Positions 10,200 to 20,644 of a stretch of 64,000 bases of DNA are shown piece by piece (position 1 is the stretch's first letter; every line of letters begins with the position of its first letter). A program made the translations under genes and the position numbers. Below the pieces are notes generated by a model. The model had not been told where the DNA came from. It did no database searches and saw nothing but the letters and a program-made list of their open reading frames with translations. Origin of the DNA: Anodontia alba (taxonomy: Eukaryota; Mollusca; Bivalvia; Lucinida; Lucinidae). The DNA lies in assembly GCA_964016985.1 (NCBI GenBank), contig OZ024830.1:17973691-18037690 (forward strand), given 5' to 3'.

Positions 10200-10685
10200 C
10201 ATAACAGTGTGGGGAATCCACGTGACTAAAATGACTACGTCCTCGGAATGTTTTGGTTTCTTTTTTAGCTTCGCAGCAGGTAGGACGTTTTAGAGTATCT
10301 TTTTATACCTAAAATAAAGTGCAAAGTACGCAGGAAATCACGCTCTTTCTAGTGGTATAAGCTTTATTCTCAGATGTGGTCTGTGTCTCGAGAACATTCG
10401 GAGAATGTCTTTCGTCAAAATGCGTGGACATTGTCCCGGCAGCCCTGATTGAGAGCAAAAACATTCTCCGAAAGTTCTCGACAATCAGACCAGGTCACAT
10501 AATAGCGCTTACACCACCTGAAAGACTTTGATTTTCCGCCTACTTTGCACTTTATTCGAACAAATACAATTAGGTATAAAGAGAGATATTCTAAAAAGTC
10601 CTACCTGATGCGGAGGTAAAAATAGAAACAAACTCCCGTGTTCATAGTCATTTGGTCACATGGATTTCCCGTACTGCTGAAAAGC
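10200..10685. repeat. Large inverted repeat (~240-bp arms)
   Basis: The left arm (GGGGAATCCACGTGAC..., GCAGGTAGGAC, AATAAAGTGCAAAGTA, GGTATAAGC, TTCGGAGAATG) is mirrored in reverse order on the right (CATTCTCCGAAAG, TACTTTGCACTTTATT, GTCCTACCTG, GTCACATGGATTTCC). The arms differ by many substitutions. The structure sits between two direct copies of the end of the sushi exon, 10125-10200 and 10700-10765. Confidence 0.85.
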
Positions 10686-10699
10686 CAACACGTATAAAA

Positions 10700-10765
10700 C
10701 TATTGTAAAGAGTACGGGGCTTAGGAATTTGAAGAAAGCGTCTGTCGCTCTGAACGTTAATTAAG
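10700..10765 (+). pseudogene. Remnant of the 3' end of the sushi exon
   Basis: AACTATTGTAAAGAGTACGG... through TTTGAAGAAAGCG and TGTCGCTCTGAACG matches 10125-10200. The Trp codon region carries a TAG, and the closing Cys-Arg-Cys has become Cys-Arg-Ser. There is no upstream half of the exon, so this cannot be used as a sushi exon. Confidence 0.7.
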
Positions 10766-10992
10766 TACTATAAAAAGCCATCAAAATATCCATAGAACAT
10801 ACAAACTATCGAAGATCTAGACTAGTCGCTGCAGGCTTAAGCTTATCTGAAATATTCGAACACTGTTCAGAATAATTTTCCTTCCTTAGATCAAATATAA
10901 TAGAAAAAAATCCCCTAATTTATCCTTATTCGAAAAGTGCAATGCGCATATTTAAAATTTTTCTCACGATTAAGTACATATATATAATATGC

Positions 10993-11271
10993 CATTACGA
11001 AAACACGCCTATTCAAATATATAGAAAATTTCACCTCCAAAAACTTAAAATTTTCAGACACAAAAACTCCGATATTTTTCATATTTCTGCTCAAAACATA
11101 GATTGTGGGTACTCGTTAGAACCGCCGCGGCGAGGCGGTTCTAACGAATACCCACAATCTATGTTATGAGCAGAAATATGAAAAATAATGTATACCCCTG
11201 TAAACCCCAGTTTTACTGTATAAAAGTGGAGTTTAAGGGGGTCAAATTTATATAGGCATGTTTTCGTGACG
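10993..11271 (+). mobile_element. Fold-back MITE, 279-bp family (copy 2)
   Basis: Ends CATTACGAAAACACGCCTAT and, inverted, ATAGGCATGTTTTCGTGACG. The central hairpin is near-perfect with loop CGGCGAGG preceded by a GCCGC variant on one arm. The 3' half contains the family's GTAAACCCCAGTTTTACT and AAAGTGGAGTTTAAGGGGGT segments, themselves partly complementary. Confidence 0.9.
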
Positions 11272-12808
11272 CACCAGTCAAGAAGACGGGATACACATGA
11301 TAGGATTGGGAACCGGAGAGGAAAATCACAATCGATTATCGGGAAAATAAAACCGGTTGATTATCGATTATATAATCGGATATCTCATAATAATAGATGA
11401 TTATAGCACTAAGTTATATTTCTTTATAATTTAGAATGCAATAAGATATACTAGCTTAACTAGGTTAATTTAAGATATAGGTTGTTTCAAGACAAAGCAG
11501 ATATTTGCAGCCATGTTTCTAGTCAGTAAGTCTTTCATAACACTCTTAATTTGTATGTCTCATTATGTGAGCTTTGCTCCACGTTTCTAAAATAGAATTT
11601 CAAATAATCGATAGTAAAAAAAAAATCAGTCAGTAGCTACCGATATTAGGCTAAACCGATTAGTTTTCGATTATTGCGATTAATCGGCAGAACACTAACA
11701 CATTGCATGTTTTCTGTCATAGTTTGCAAGGGGAGACAACTTTATGACTTTCTATTTGCTTTCCTGCTAAACAAGCCTCTTCGTAAAGGGATTCTCACTA
11801 AACCGAAGGAATTTGCTCCCGTTTTTAAAGGGTGGCATAATCAATTGCTTCCCTTGAAAATGCATTATTTCCCTTAATAGCGGTAAAAATATAACCTTGT
11901 AAATTGACCTCTGACTTCTGGTTTCAATTTACTATTTGACGTAATACAGCTGGGAACTAGAAGCCTCAGGTCACTCGGCAAGGTTAAAGTTTGATCTATT
12001 AAATTTGTTCATGTGTACGCGCGTATACATACTGCTCAGGTACCAAGAAAACTACCCGCGAACTGAAACCTAAGAACCGGAACCACAGTGATAGATACTA
12101 AGAGGAGCCGTACGGTCGGAAACGAAGACCTAAACCCGCCTGCACGTCCATGTAGTTTAACCAGGCTTATGTGTTTACCTGAACTTTTGCTCTACCTGTA
12201 TGACTTAAGGGCCATTACTTTGCGTAGACAACCATGCAGTTTGGCCTACAAACTTGACATTTCAGATGTTTCGTTGCTCTCGTCATTGCTTTTAGAATCT
12301 ATTTATACTAGTTATCTCATGGATAATACACACATGTATGCTTTGGGACATTTGAGTACATTGTTGGCAGCCATATATTTGGTATTTGTTTGTATCATAA
12401 CATGTATATGTACTAAGCTCGAGATAAGAAGGGGTATTAGGTAAATATTGTCCTTATTTCTTATTTCTCTACGAAAACATATGTAGTGGGTGAGGCTCAT
12501 AATATCTGAGTTCGTGGAAAAATAAGAAAAAAAATATCAGTACGTTTGGTTAAAAAAGGCTTGCCATGCTCAATAAATTAATATGCCACGCCTACTTCTA
12601 ATTTTCAGCCAATCGGATTACTTGATCCAGGTTATTGATACAAATTCACATACTTAATGACAAACAGTATGGATCCAGATCAGTTGGCTTCTTCAGAAGC
12701 CAACTGATCTGGATCTTTACTGCTTGCAAAGGCAGGGGCTATCCGTGTTCAGCAGGAGCAGGGTTAAAAATATCCAACGTTCTGAATCATCTATTTGTTG
12801 AATTCCAG
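11272..12808. other. Gene 1 intron before the TM exon
   Basis: Holds an AT-rich stretch with repeated ATCGATTAT motifs (11325-11410 and 11605-11690), a degraded GGAGACAAC-type MITE (11725-11880), a 70-bp segment at 11921-11990 duplicated at 13780-13850, a partial hairpin with AAATAAGAAAAA edges (12410-12540) and a CAAACAGT palindrome (12658-12738). No exon is visible. The 118-codon frame at 12088-12444 has no recognisable features. Confidence 0.5.
12658..12738. repeat. Short CAAACAGT palindrome
   Basis: ATGACAAACAGTATGGATCC...CTGATCTGGATC...CTGCTTGCAAAGGCAG folds as a hairpin around a repeated AGATCAGTTGGCTTCTTC stem. It is a member of the family described at 6455-6525 and lies 70 bp upstream of the TM exon. 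Confidence 0.65.
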
Positions 12809-12926
12809 AAACCCATGATGGAGAGGACAGCTCTTTTAACAGTATTGGTATCATCATAGGAGGTAGTGTAGGAGCATTCCTACTTGTTGTCATCCTGATT
12901 GGAGTTATCTGTGTTGTACGTGTGAA
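12809..12926 (+). CDS. Gene 1: transmembrane exon (phase 1-2)
   Basis: 118-nt exon between ...GAATTCCAG and AA|GTAAGT, a consensus donor. In the frame set by the sushi exons it reads an acidic juxtamembrane piece (THDGEDSSFNS), then an unbroken hydrophobic stretch (IGIIIGGSVGAFLLVVILIG, continuing VICVV) and a basic RVK stop-transfer, i.e. one type I membrane span. The GG near the start and small residues suit helix packing. It enters at phase 1 and leaves at phase 2, exactly as does gene 2's TM exon at 50892-51024. It joins the tail exon at 15841, which starts with the single base needed. Confidence rests on the combined frame, hydrophobicity, splice-site and phase agreement. Confidence 0.88.
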
Positions 12927-13317
12927 GTAAGTATTACTGTTTATTTCTAGGTCGACTTTTCCTCCGCGCATTTCAGTACAGACCGATCATTTTAAATTGA
13001 CATGTCGCTTAGACCTGTCTATTTACTTCTCATTCAGATGCTTCCAAGGTGCAATTTAGGCAGTGCAGTAAGAAATTCCCCCATTCCACGAGACGAAACT
13101 TTCACTCACCTTTTACATGTAATACCTGTTAACCCATATATGCCTAGCGTCAACAAAAAGGGACATTGGCAAACAGTGTAAACCCAGATCAGACGCCGCA
13201 GGAACTTCTATAAATCATGTTTATAATAAATTATATATTATATTGGAAATGGACCTGTCCGAAATGTGAAGGTAGAATTGTCCATTCGGCATAACTGGGT
13301 TAAAACAATAAACGTAC

Positions 13318-13614
13318 CGGCCTCGGTGGCTCAGTTGGATGCGCCGTCCGACTGGAGACCAGGGGGACGCGGGTTCAACCCCCGCCGAGGTCGGCATTAT
13401 TCTTTCGTGGAGATTGAACATGAAATATTTTCTACGGTCATTCTCTCCCTTCCGCTGACTCAAGAAGGGCAGTTGTCAGTTTCTGGCGAAAGAATGTACA
13501 CAATACTGGTTAACCGCTTAGAGGACTAAGCCTGCCCAGTAAACGTGTGGTTAGGTAAACTGACCGCGCTCGACATGACCCCATTGGGTTGACTGGGCCG
13601 TAAAACCTCAACAC
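13318..13614 (+). mobile_element. Full-length tRNA-derived SINE with 15-bp target duplication
   Basis: The 5' head has a box A-like TGGCTCAGTTGG and a box B-like GGTTCAACCCC inside a cloverleaf-like segment whose acceptor arms pair (GCCTCGG / CCGAGGT). A conserved body follows (TTCGTGGAGATTGAACATG, CTTCCGCTGACTC, TAACCGCTTAGAGG), then a 3' module CCCCATTGGGTTGACTGGGC. The direct repeat AAACAATAAACGTAC flanks both sides (13303-13317, 13615-13629). A minus-strand relative is at 59060-59432. Box A and B would give pol III transcription; that is family knowledge. Confidence 0.92.
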
Positions 13615-13629
13615 AAACAATAAACGTAC

Positions 13630-14059
13630 AGTTTTGCATATTACAGTCAAAAGGTCAAAGTGACAGGTCAGTATAGTCGGTCTTTTGACAAGCGATTGTA
13701 AGCGGTGAAAATCTGAAAACAGGTCAAGGTAGCGTTATAGGTATTAATTTAACCTTATCTGGTGATCTATATCACCTGATTTCAACTTTCTGTATGACGT
13801 AATACAGCCGGGAACGAGAAGCCTCAGGTCACCTGACAAGGTAACATTTCGGCCTATACCTTTGAGCATCTGCTAGATAAGAGATGCTGCATTTGTATAC
13901 TTGCTAATGAGGGATTTAAATACAGATGTCTTCAAAAGTGTAACATGTTTTACTCTCAATTATACATATCAACTCAATTATCAAAGCAATCGAAAACATT
14001 ACTCTTATTCGCTTGTGCTCCAAAGACATATTTGTATGACACAGTCTAAATGAACTTGA
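13630..14059. other. Gene 1 intron between SINE and minisatellite
   Basis: Contains the second copy (13780-13850) of the 70-bp segment at 11921-11990, sharing GACGTAATACAGC, GGGAAC, AGAAGCCTCAGGTCAC and CAAGGT. The rest is AT-rich with no feature seen. Confidence 0.5.
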
Positions 14060-15787
14060 GGCTCTGATTTCCGTTCTTTTGTGTGTTCAGTATTTCCAAG
14101 GATAATCTTTATAGAGTTTCAGTGAAAGTTTGACTCCCATTTTCTTTCTTTTATGTGTTCAGTGTTTCCAAAGATAAGCTTTATAGAGTTTCAGTGAAAC
14201 TGAGACGCCGATTGTCGTTCTTTTATGTGTTCAGTGTTTCCAAAGATAACTTTTATAGAGATTCAGTGAAACTGAGACTCCCATTTTTTTTTATTTTTTA
14301 TGTGTTTAGTGTTTCCATGGATAACCTTTGTAGAGTTTAAGTGAAACTAAGAGTCACATTACCGATCTTTTAAGTGTTCAGTGTTTCCAAGGGCCATCTT
14401 TAAACAGTTTCCGTGAAACCCAAATTCCGATTTCCGTTCTTTTATGTGCTCAGTGTTTCCAAGGATAACCTTTATAGAATTTAAGTGAAACCGAGGCTCC
14501 GATTTCCGTTCTTTCATGTTTTCAATGTTTCCAAGGGTAACCTCTATAGATTTTCAGTGGAACCAAGATTCTAATTTCCGTTCTTTTATGTGTTCAGTGT
14601 TTCCAAGGGCAAACTTTATAGAGGTTCAGTGAAACAAAGACTCTGATTTCCGTTCTTTCATGTGTTCAGTGTTTCCAAGGGCAAACTTTATAGAGGTTCA
14701 GTGAAACCAAGACTCTGATTTCCGTTCTTTTACGTGTTCAGTGTTTCCAAAGGCAACCTTTATAGAACAAAGACTCTGATTTCCGTTCTTTCATGTATTC
14801 AGTGTTTCCTAGGATAACCTTTATAGTCTAAGAGTTTCAGTGAAACAAAGACTCTGATTTCCGTTCTTTTATGTGTTCAGTGTTTCCAAGGGCAACCTTT
14901 ATAGAGGTTCAGTGAAACATACTCTGATTTCCGTTCTTTTATGTGTTCAGTGTGTCCAAGGGTAAACCTTATAGAGTTGTAGTGAAACCGAGCTCTGATT
15001 TTCGCTCTTCCATGTGTTCAGTGTTTCCAAGGGTATTTTTTCTAGAGTTTCAGTGAAAACAATTTCCGTTCCTTCATGTGTTCAGTGTTTCCAAGAATAA
15101 CTTTTATAGAGTTTCAGTAAAACTAAGGCTCCGATTTCCTTTATGTGTTTAGTGTTTCCAAGAGCAACCTTTATAGAGTTTCAGTGGAACTTAGACTCCC
15201 ATTTTTGTTCTTGTATGTGTTCAGTGCCAAGGACAACCTTTTTAGATTTTCAGTAAAACTGAGTCTTCCATTTCTGTTTTATGTGTTAAGTTTTTCAAAG
15301 GAAAACCTTTATAAAGTTTCAGTGAAACTGAGACTCAGATTTCTGTTCTGTTATGTGTTCAGTGTTCCCGAGGATAACCTTTGTAAACATTACGAAAACA
15401 CGCCTATTCAAATATATGGAAAACTTCACCTCCAAAAAAGTGAAGATTTTCAGATAAACTCTGATATTTTTCAGAATTCTGCTCAAAATATAGATCGTGG
15501 GTACTCGTTAGAACCGCCTCGGTGAGGCGGTTCTAACGAGTACCCACAATCTATGTTTTCGAGCAAAAATAAGAAAAATAATGTATACCCATGTAAACCC
15601 CAGTTTTACTACATAAAAGTGGGGTTTAAGGGGGTCAAAATTGTATAGGCATGTTTTCGTGATGAGCTTCAGTGAGACTCTAATATTCGTTTTTTTATGT
15701 GTTTAGTGCTTCCAAGGATAACCTTTTATAGAGTTTCAGTGAGACTAAGACTCCCATTTTCATTTTTTTGTGTTCAGTGTTCCCAAG
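14060..15787 (+). repeat. 72-bp minisatellite in gene 1's TM-to-tail intron
   Basis: About 20 diverged units with consensus landmarks TTTCCGTTCTTTTATGTG, TTCAGTGTTTCCAAGG, ACCTTTATAGAGTTTCAGTG and AAACTGAGACTC. Unit length is close to 72 bp, a multiple of three, which explains the short repetitive ORFs in it. One unit is split by the fold-back MITE at 15388-15664. The array ends ~50 bp before the acceptor of the tail exon. Gene 2 carries an unrelated array in the homologous intron. Confidence 0.9.
15388..15664 (+). mobile_element. Fold-back MITE (copy 3) inside the minisatellite
   Basis: Ends CATTACGAAAACACGCCTAT and ATAGGCATGTTTTCGTGATG, hairpin loop CGGTGAGG. It splits a 72-bp unit between CCTTTGTAAA and AGCTTCAGTGAG. 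Comparing with intact units (CCTTTATAGAGTTTCAGTG) leaves at most one duplicated base, so the target duplication is 0-1 bp. Confidence 0.9.
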
Positions 15788-15840
15788 GGTAATTTTTAAG
15801 ATTTTATATGTATATCGGGGAGTTACTTTCTTTATTGCAG

Positions 15841-16276
15841 ACAGAGATTGAGGGACCAGATAGTATCAAACCAGCCAGTAGAGAGGAGAATCAACCAACC
15901 AGCAATATACCAGGGACAAACAAACCAAACAAGCAGTCCTGGAATACAAAATGGAGCATCAAATCCTGTTGATTCATATCCACCTCATCAGTACACATCT
16001 CTGCAGGAGCAATACAATAGTTATCTTACGCCATACAGCGCAATACAGGTACCAGTCCGTACAAACAGTTATCTGACTCCAATCGACCACAATACAATTC
16101 AGTTACCAACATATACCGGAGGTACACAACTTGATCAGCCGCCTGAATACAGTAGTATCGTAGATATAAACAGCGGTGGATATAGTACAATAGCTGAAAC
16201 AAGGCGTGAATCACACGAGCCACCTCCGCCATCATATGAAGAAACCACAGCCCATCCAGACAAGTACAAGTCTTAG
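15841..16276 (+). CDS. Gene 1: terminal cytoplasmic-tail exon with PPxY motifs
   Basis: The exon opens after a good acceptor (ACTTTCTTTATTGCAG). One base completes the Lys codon from the TM exon, then 145 codons run to TAG at 16274. The tail starts QRLRDQIV, is rich in Gln, Tyr, Pro, Asn and Ser, and contains PPEY and PPPPSYEE. It ends AHPDKYKS-stop, matching the THPSAYKS ending of gene 2. PPxY motifs bind WW domains, for example of NEDD4-type ubiquitin ligases, so trafficking or turnover control is plausible but inferred. Repeated N/DSYLTP and YxxI-like tyrosines are possible phosphorylation sites. An ORF caller would start it at an internal codon; the real start of translation is in upstream exons. 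There is no clear AATAAA within 100 bases. Confidence 0.88.
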
Positions 16277-16347
16277 CCCCAGATTAAGTGCTTTTTAAAC
16301 CCAAACAAATGATACTTGTTTTGTTTTTATTTCTCGACGAAAACATA

Positions 16348-16706
16348 CAGTCAAACCTCAATAGCTCGAACACCGATGGCTCGTTTACCATGGCTTATTC
16401 GAACTCGTTCTTCAATCCCTGCGAAATTCTTCCGCCAGCTCAAGAAAACAAATATTCAGGGAATTTTTATTATTTTATCATGAAATTGTATGTTGTGTGT
16501 ACTCATTAGAATCGCCTCATAGAGGCGATTCTAATAATTACACTCAACATACAATTATTATGTAGAGAATCGAGAAAAAAATCCCAAAATTATCGCTACT
16601 TGCTTCCTGACCTGGCACCACGATTAACCCTCTGTGGCTCGAACTACCCATGTCTCGAACAATTTTCTATGGTCCCAAAGATGTTCGAGCCGTTGAAGTT
16701 CGACTG
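16348..16706 (+). mobile_element. pogo-type MITE in gene 1 3' region
   Basis: 359 bp, TA flanks at 16346-16347 and 16707-16708. Ends CAGTCAAACCTCAATAGCTC and, inverted, GTTGAAGTTCGACTG. The centre is a hairpin (GTACTCATTAGAATCGCCTC / GAGGCGATTCTAAT). Relatives: 39856-40195 and a degraded copy at about 35439-35735. It begins 71 bp past the stop codon, so it may lie in the 3' UTR. Confidence 0.9.
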
Positions 16707-16708
16707 TA

Positions 16709-17605
16709 ATTATGTTGTGTGTACTCGTTAGAAGCACCTTGGTGAGGCGCTTCTGATGAGTACCCATATGTGTTTTCGTCGAGAAATAAGAAAAATATTA
16801 CGTGGATACCCTCTCTTATCTGGAGCTAAACTCTAACAAAGTCGATGTTTTTCTTTTTAAAATTGAGGTTTCGCCATATCTTTTTAATATGAATTTATGA
16901 ATCAAATCAAATGTTCCTGATGAAAGTTATAAGGAGGACGACTGCCGAAATCTCCTTGTAGAGTAGAATTTCATATATCTGTAGTTTTGCACTGACCAGA
17001 TGCAGATATCCGGAATAATTATTTTTGTGAGCATAAACTAAGTTTTTTACTGTCAATTACGTCATTCAGATATACATATAATGAATAGCCTACTTCAAAG
17101 CTTGTCCAAATATGGAAGAATACTATAAGTTCAACGGTGCGTACATCTGGAAGTTCGTTACACATTTTTTTCTTGCATGTATGTTTCTGTCATATGCATA
17201 AGTGTACTTAAACCTTAAGTATATATAAACAGTTAAACATAACCAAAACTAATCCAGTACTACAGACTGGAAGTGGATTCATATTGAGTAAAACATGTAA
17301 AAAAGATAATTTCATGTTAAACGTTTTTTTATTCGTTTTTTTTTTCCTGTGCAAAATACATGTATACATGGGCAAATTCCAAAGTCCGCATAGTTTACCG
17401 TTAACCATGCGTTGAGCAGACGACAGACTGTCGCTACAGTCCACCAAGGTGGGACTTATTGAAAATAAAATTTTAAGGCAGAATGGAATACGTTATATTT
17501 CGCATCACATTACCTACTTAGACATAGCAAGGGACAGAACCATTTTGAAAAGTCGGCGGTTTTTCTGAAAAACGTTCGTCAGGTGCATATTTCATAAATC
17601 AAGTA
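16709..17605. other. Intergenic stretch after gene 1
   Basis: Begins with a solo hairpin (16715-16800: GTGTACTCGTTAGAAGCACC / GGCGCTTCTGATGAGTACCC) edged by AAATAAGAAAAATA. The rest is AT-rich; an AATAAA lies at about 17464 in a GAAAATAAAATT context but is too distant to assign. No gene seen on either strand. Confidence 0.5.
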
Positions 17606-18379
17606 CAGTCGACTCCCGTTATCTCGAATTCTAGAGGACTGTCTGAAATACTTCGAGATATCCGTGCCTCGACATATCAGATTTTCGGAATTGAGGTAAA
17701 ATACAATACAATACAATAACTTTATTGCATTAAACATACATAATATGTTTAGAGCAAAGTAATCATCAAATGGGTTAATCCATGGATTTTTTTTTTTTTC
17801 CAAAGGAGCTTGGATCTTTCTTGATGTGAACCTTTTTTTTTTTATTTTATTATTATTATTATTATTATCATCAAGTATTTAAGAAACCTGAATCTCCTTT
17901 TACTTTTAGTCTAACATGGGATCGCTCAGATCAGGTTGTGTAACTGCAAACCGTGATCTGGGCGCTCTTGTGTAATATATCATCTTCACATCAGGGGACG
18001 GAACTACTGCAGACTTGTATTTTCCATTTTATGGTAGACCACTCTTATTCGAGAAGATTCAGATTAGACAGGACCATAGCTAAGTCCAGTGATACTTTAT
18101 GAACATATTATGAGTATATATACCCATAAAATAGTTCGACCAACCACATTTAACAAATATATATGTAAAACAAATTGGACTTGAAGTTAGAAATATGTTG
18201 AAAATATTATGGAAAAGAGAAGAAATTGCTCCTAATTGCTCCTTAGGAGCAATTTCTCCTCTTTTCCACAATATTTTTTACCTGTTGTTAGATTTTCATT
18301 TTTAGGCAGGGACCAGATTTTTACTTCGAGATAAGTGGTTATTCGAGATAAGCGAGGTCGAGATAACGAGAGTCAACTT
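17606..18379 (+). mobile_element. pogo-type MITE carrying a ~430-bp insertion
   Basis: Outer ends CAGTCGACTCCCGTTATCTC and GAGATAACGAGAGTCAACTT with TA on both sides define the same family as 2993-3325. From about 17700 to 18130 the expected sequence is interrupted by foreign DNA that starts with an ATACAATACAATACAATAAC run, typical of a reversed LINE tail, and includes an (ATT)n tract. The right half keeps the GAGAAATTGCTCC hairpin, with a partial duplication of its stem. Confidence 0.8.
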
Positions 18380-18381
18380 TA

Positions 18382-20640
18382 CTTAAAAGGATATCGCGAA
18401 AATTCAGTTTTAAAAAAGATCAAACATGGACTTTTTTATAATAAGTGATATAAAGTACAAGTGATATAAAGGAGGCGGTGTGTGAGACTTATCATTATGT
18501 GTGCTTTAAAAATGGATCCTAAAATAACTAACTCTTGAGAGCAGTGAACATACTCACAAATCTGTAAACAACTATGAGTTTTCTTGGCCAGACTAGTTAG
18601 TTTCGGCCAATTAGGGCTTATCAGTGATCCATATTTTGTCTCGAAAAGAGTACTACAGTTTCTTTGTAACTGATTCCATTAAGAATTTATTGGGGTCGTC
18701 TTTAGGTGAAGTGCTAAAAAATTTACTGTGGACAATTGGTTTGGCTGTTACTTTACTTCTAAACATGTTTGAACATATACGGGTTTGTTCACTAAAATGT
18801 CTTCAGTCTATCCCACAATCTGGGACTGTGGGATTGTTTTTGCTTTCATACCGAGTCAACAATTATGTTGACAGGGCTGTAATGGCATGTGTTGCTTACC
18901 ACCTTTTACTTACTAAATTCAGATTAACCCTTAAAATGCCAAGAAAACCTGCATCTGAAAATGTCGTCTGTTTATGTTGTCTGCTGAATATTGCAAACTT
19001 TTCAAACCTATTTTTGCATAAAGGCAACCAGTGTGGACCCTGATCAGATTGCTCCTAGAGAAGTCTGATCCGGGTCCACACTGTTTGCGAAAATGACTTT
19101 TAAAATCACAAGCAGATGACAAAACAGACGACAGTTGTTGTGGTTGGCAGTTGAAAGGTTAAAACCAATTAAGTGTTTTAAAAGTACAGATCTTCAGCTT
19201 TAAAATCATATATAACATGATTAATGATATATAACATGATTATGTTACTACTTGGGAGAATGCTAAAAAAAGTGTAAAAATATGGCTGTGGTAATTTAGA
19301 TAAACTGTATTCTTAAGGTAAATGGATGCACCTGGTAGTGTTCGCCTTTTCCGCCAATGGAGACAATTTGTATGACTTCTTGCTTATTTTACTGCACGTC
19401 GAATGCCTTCTGAAAAGAGGTCTTTTCTGTTTTGACAAATTCCTACATTATAGAGGAGACCCCTTCTTATCAGGGAGCCAGAGTTGTCTTTCTTGAAAGT
19501 GATTCAGTACCCCTTTATAGACATTCCTAAGATATCCACCATTAATAAACCAAATGTCAAATGCTATTTCTTCATTTGAACGTACGTATTTATTTGAGAA
19601 ATAAGATTTTCATTTGCCTAGGATGAGTATTTGTCATTTCCATTTGCACTAAGCTTATAGATAAATCGTATGTATAAGTGAACCATTTTATCTCCCACCA
19701 CACGATAGTGGCAGGATATTCTGGATTCACGTTGGTCGTCCGTGTGCCCGTCTGTCCGTCTGTCTGTCTGTCTGTATTTTCGGGATTGCTAACGGGCAAA
19801 TTTCGTCAATTTTTATAGTTATCTGCCGGACACACGGTTGTGGCGGGGTATTATCGTTTCACGTCTTTATTGTAATTTTATGAGTGGTGTTACCATTGAG
19901 ATTCTGTTTTCTTGTTTGCTATTAAATAGCACACTAAGAATACTCATGGACAATGTATTGTATATCTTTAATTCTATATCAAATAAAAACGGTAAATTTA
20001 CTTGAGTTATTATGCATTGATTTTATGTCGTTTTAACACTTACCATTCTATAGGCATATTCAGTAGATGACACATTGATTATATTGTTCTGATTTTTCGC
20101 AGGAAGTAGGCTTTGACATTTCATGTAAATTGTTTCCTTTGCATGAAATGTCAAAGCGTATTTTCTGGGAAAAGAATAAACAAAACATTTCTAAATTCGT
20201 CTGCTGAAATTGTTACCCTGAGTGCAAATCGTTAAATCATAAATGCTGTATTTATTTAATGCGTTGTAAAACAAGAAGAATTATTTGAAGGAAAAAAAAA
20301 GCCATACAGGGTACAGTATTTACTTTAAGTATTCGGCCAGACAGGTTTGAGCAAACATTGAAGACCCAGATAAGATGCGGAATGCGGCACCTGATCAGGA
20401 TCCACTGTGTTTACCACTCGTCCAACAGTTTTAAATCCTGATTCTTTTCTTTTTTTTTCTTTTGTTTTCATTTTTTTCCTTTATGTAAGAACATCAATAG
20501 GTATAAAATGTATTGTAAGGCTATGCGAATACTTAGGCTAAATACTGTGGAAACAATGGGGTTCGGTTTGACCAAGTGCTGTAGTTGTTTCTGGGGTATT
20601 CTATCTTGACTCATCTATATACAATCACCTTACTGGCCAG
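18382..20640. other. Intergenic stretch with short repeats
   Basis: Contains a CAGACGAC-bounded segment with a nested GTGTGGACCC hairpin (18958-19135), an AGACAATTTGTATGACTTC-type MITE remnant (19355-19500), a GTCTGTCCGTCTGTCTG microsatellite (19745-19775), a palindromic CATGTAAATTG/CATGAAATGTC element (20108-20215) and a truncated CAAACATTG hairpin (20355-20415). The 139-codon frame at 18624-19043 runs through repeat sequence and has no recognised domain. Confidence 0.5.
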
Positions 20641-20644
20641 TTAT

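Noticed and set aside
13318..13394. tRNA gene
   Set aside because: It has A and B boxes, but the anticodon arm is poor, the sequence continues into a SINE body, and a 15-bp target duplication surrounds the whole unit. The same applies to 59358-59432 on the minus strand.
14155..15525. FSVSKDNLYRVSVKL repeat protein
   Set aside because: The 72-bp minisatellite unit is a multiple of three, which keeps frames open by chance; it lies within an intron with diverged units and stops.
18624..19043. 139-codon ORF
   Set aside because: Composed of repeat sequence including a CAGACGAC-type element and a short hairpin; no family resemblance.
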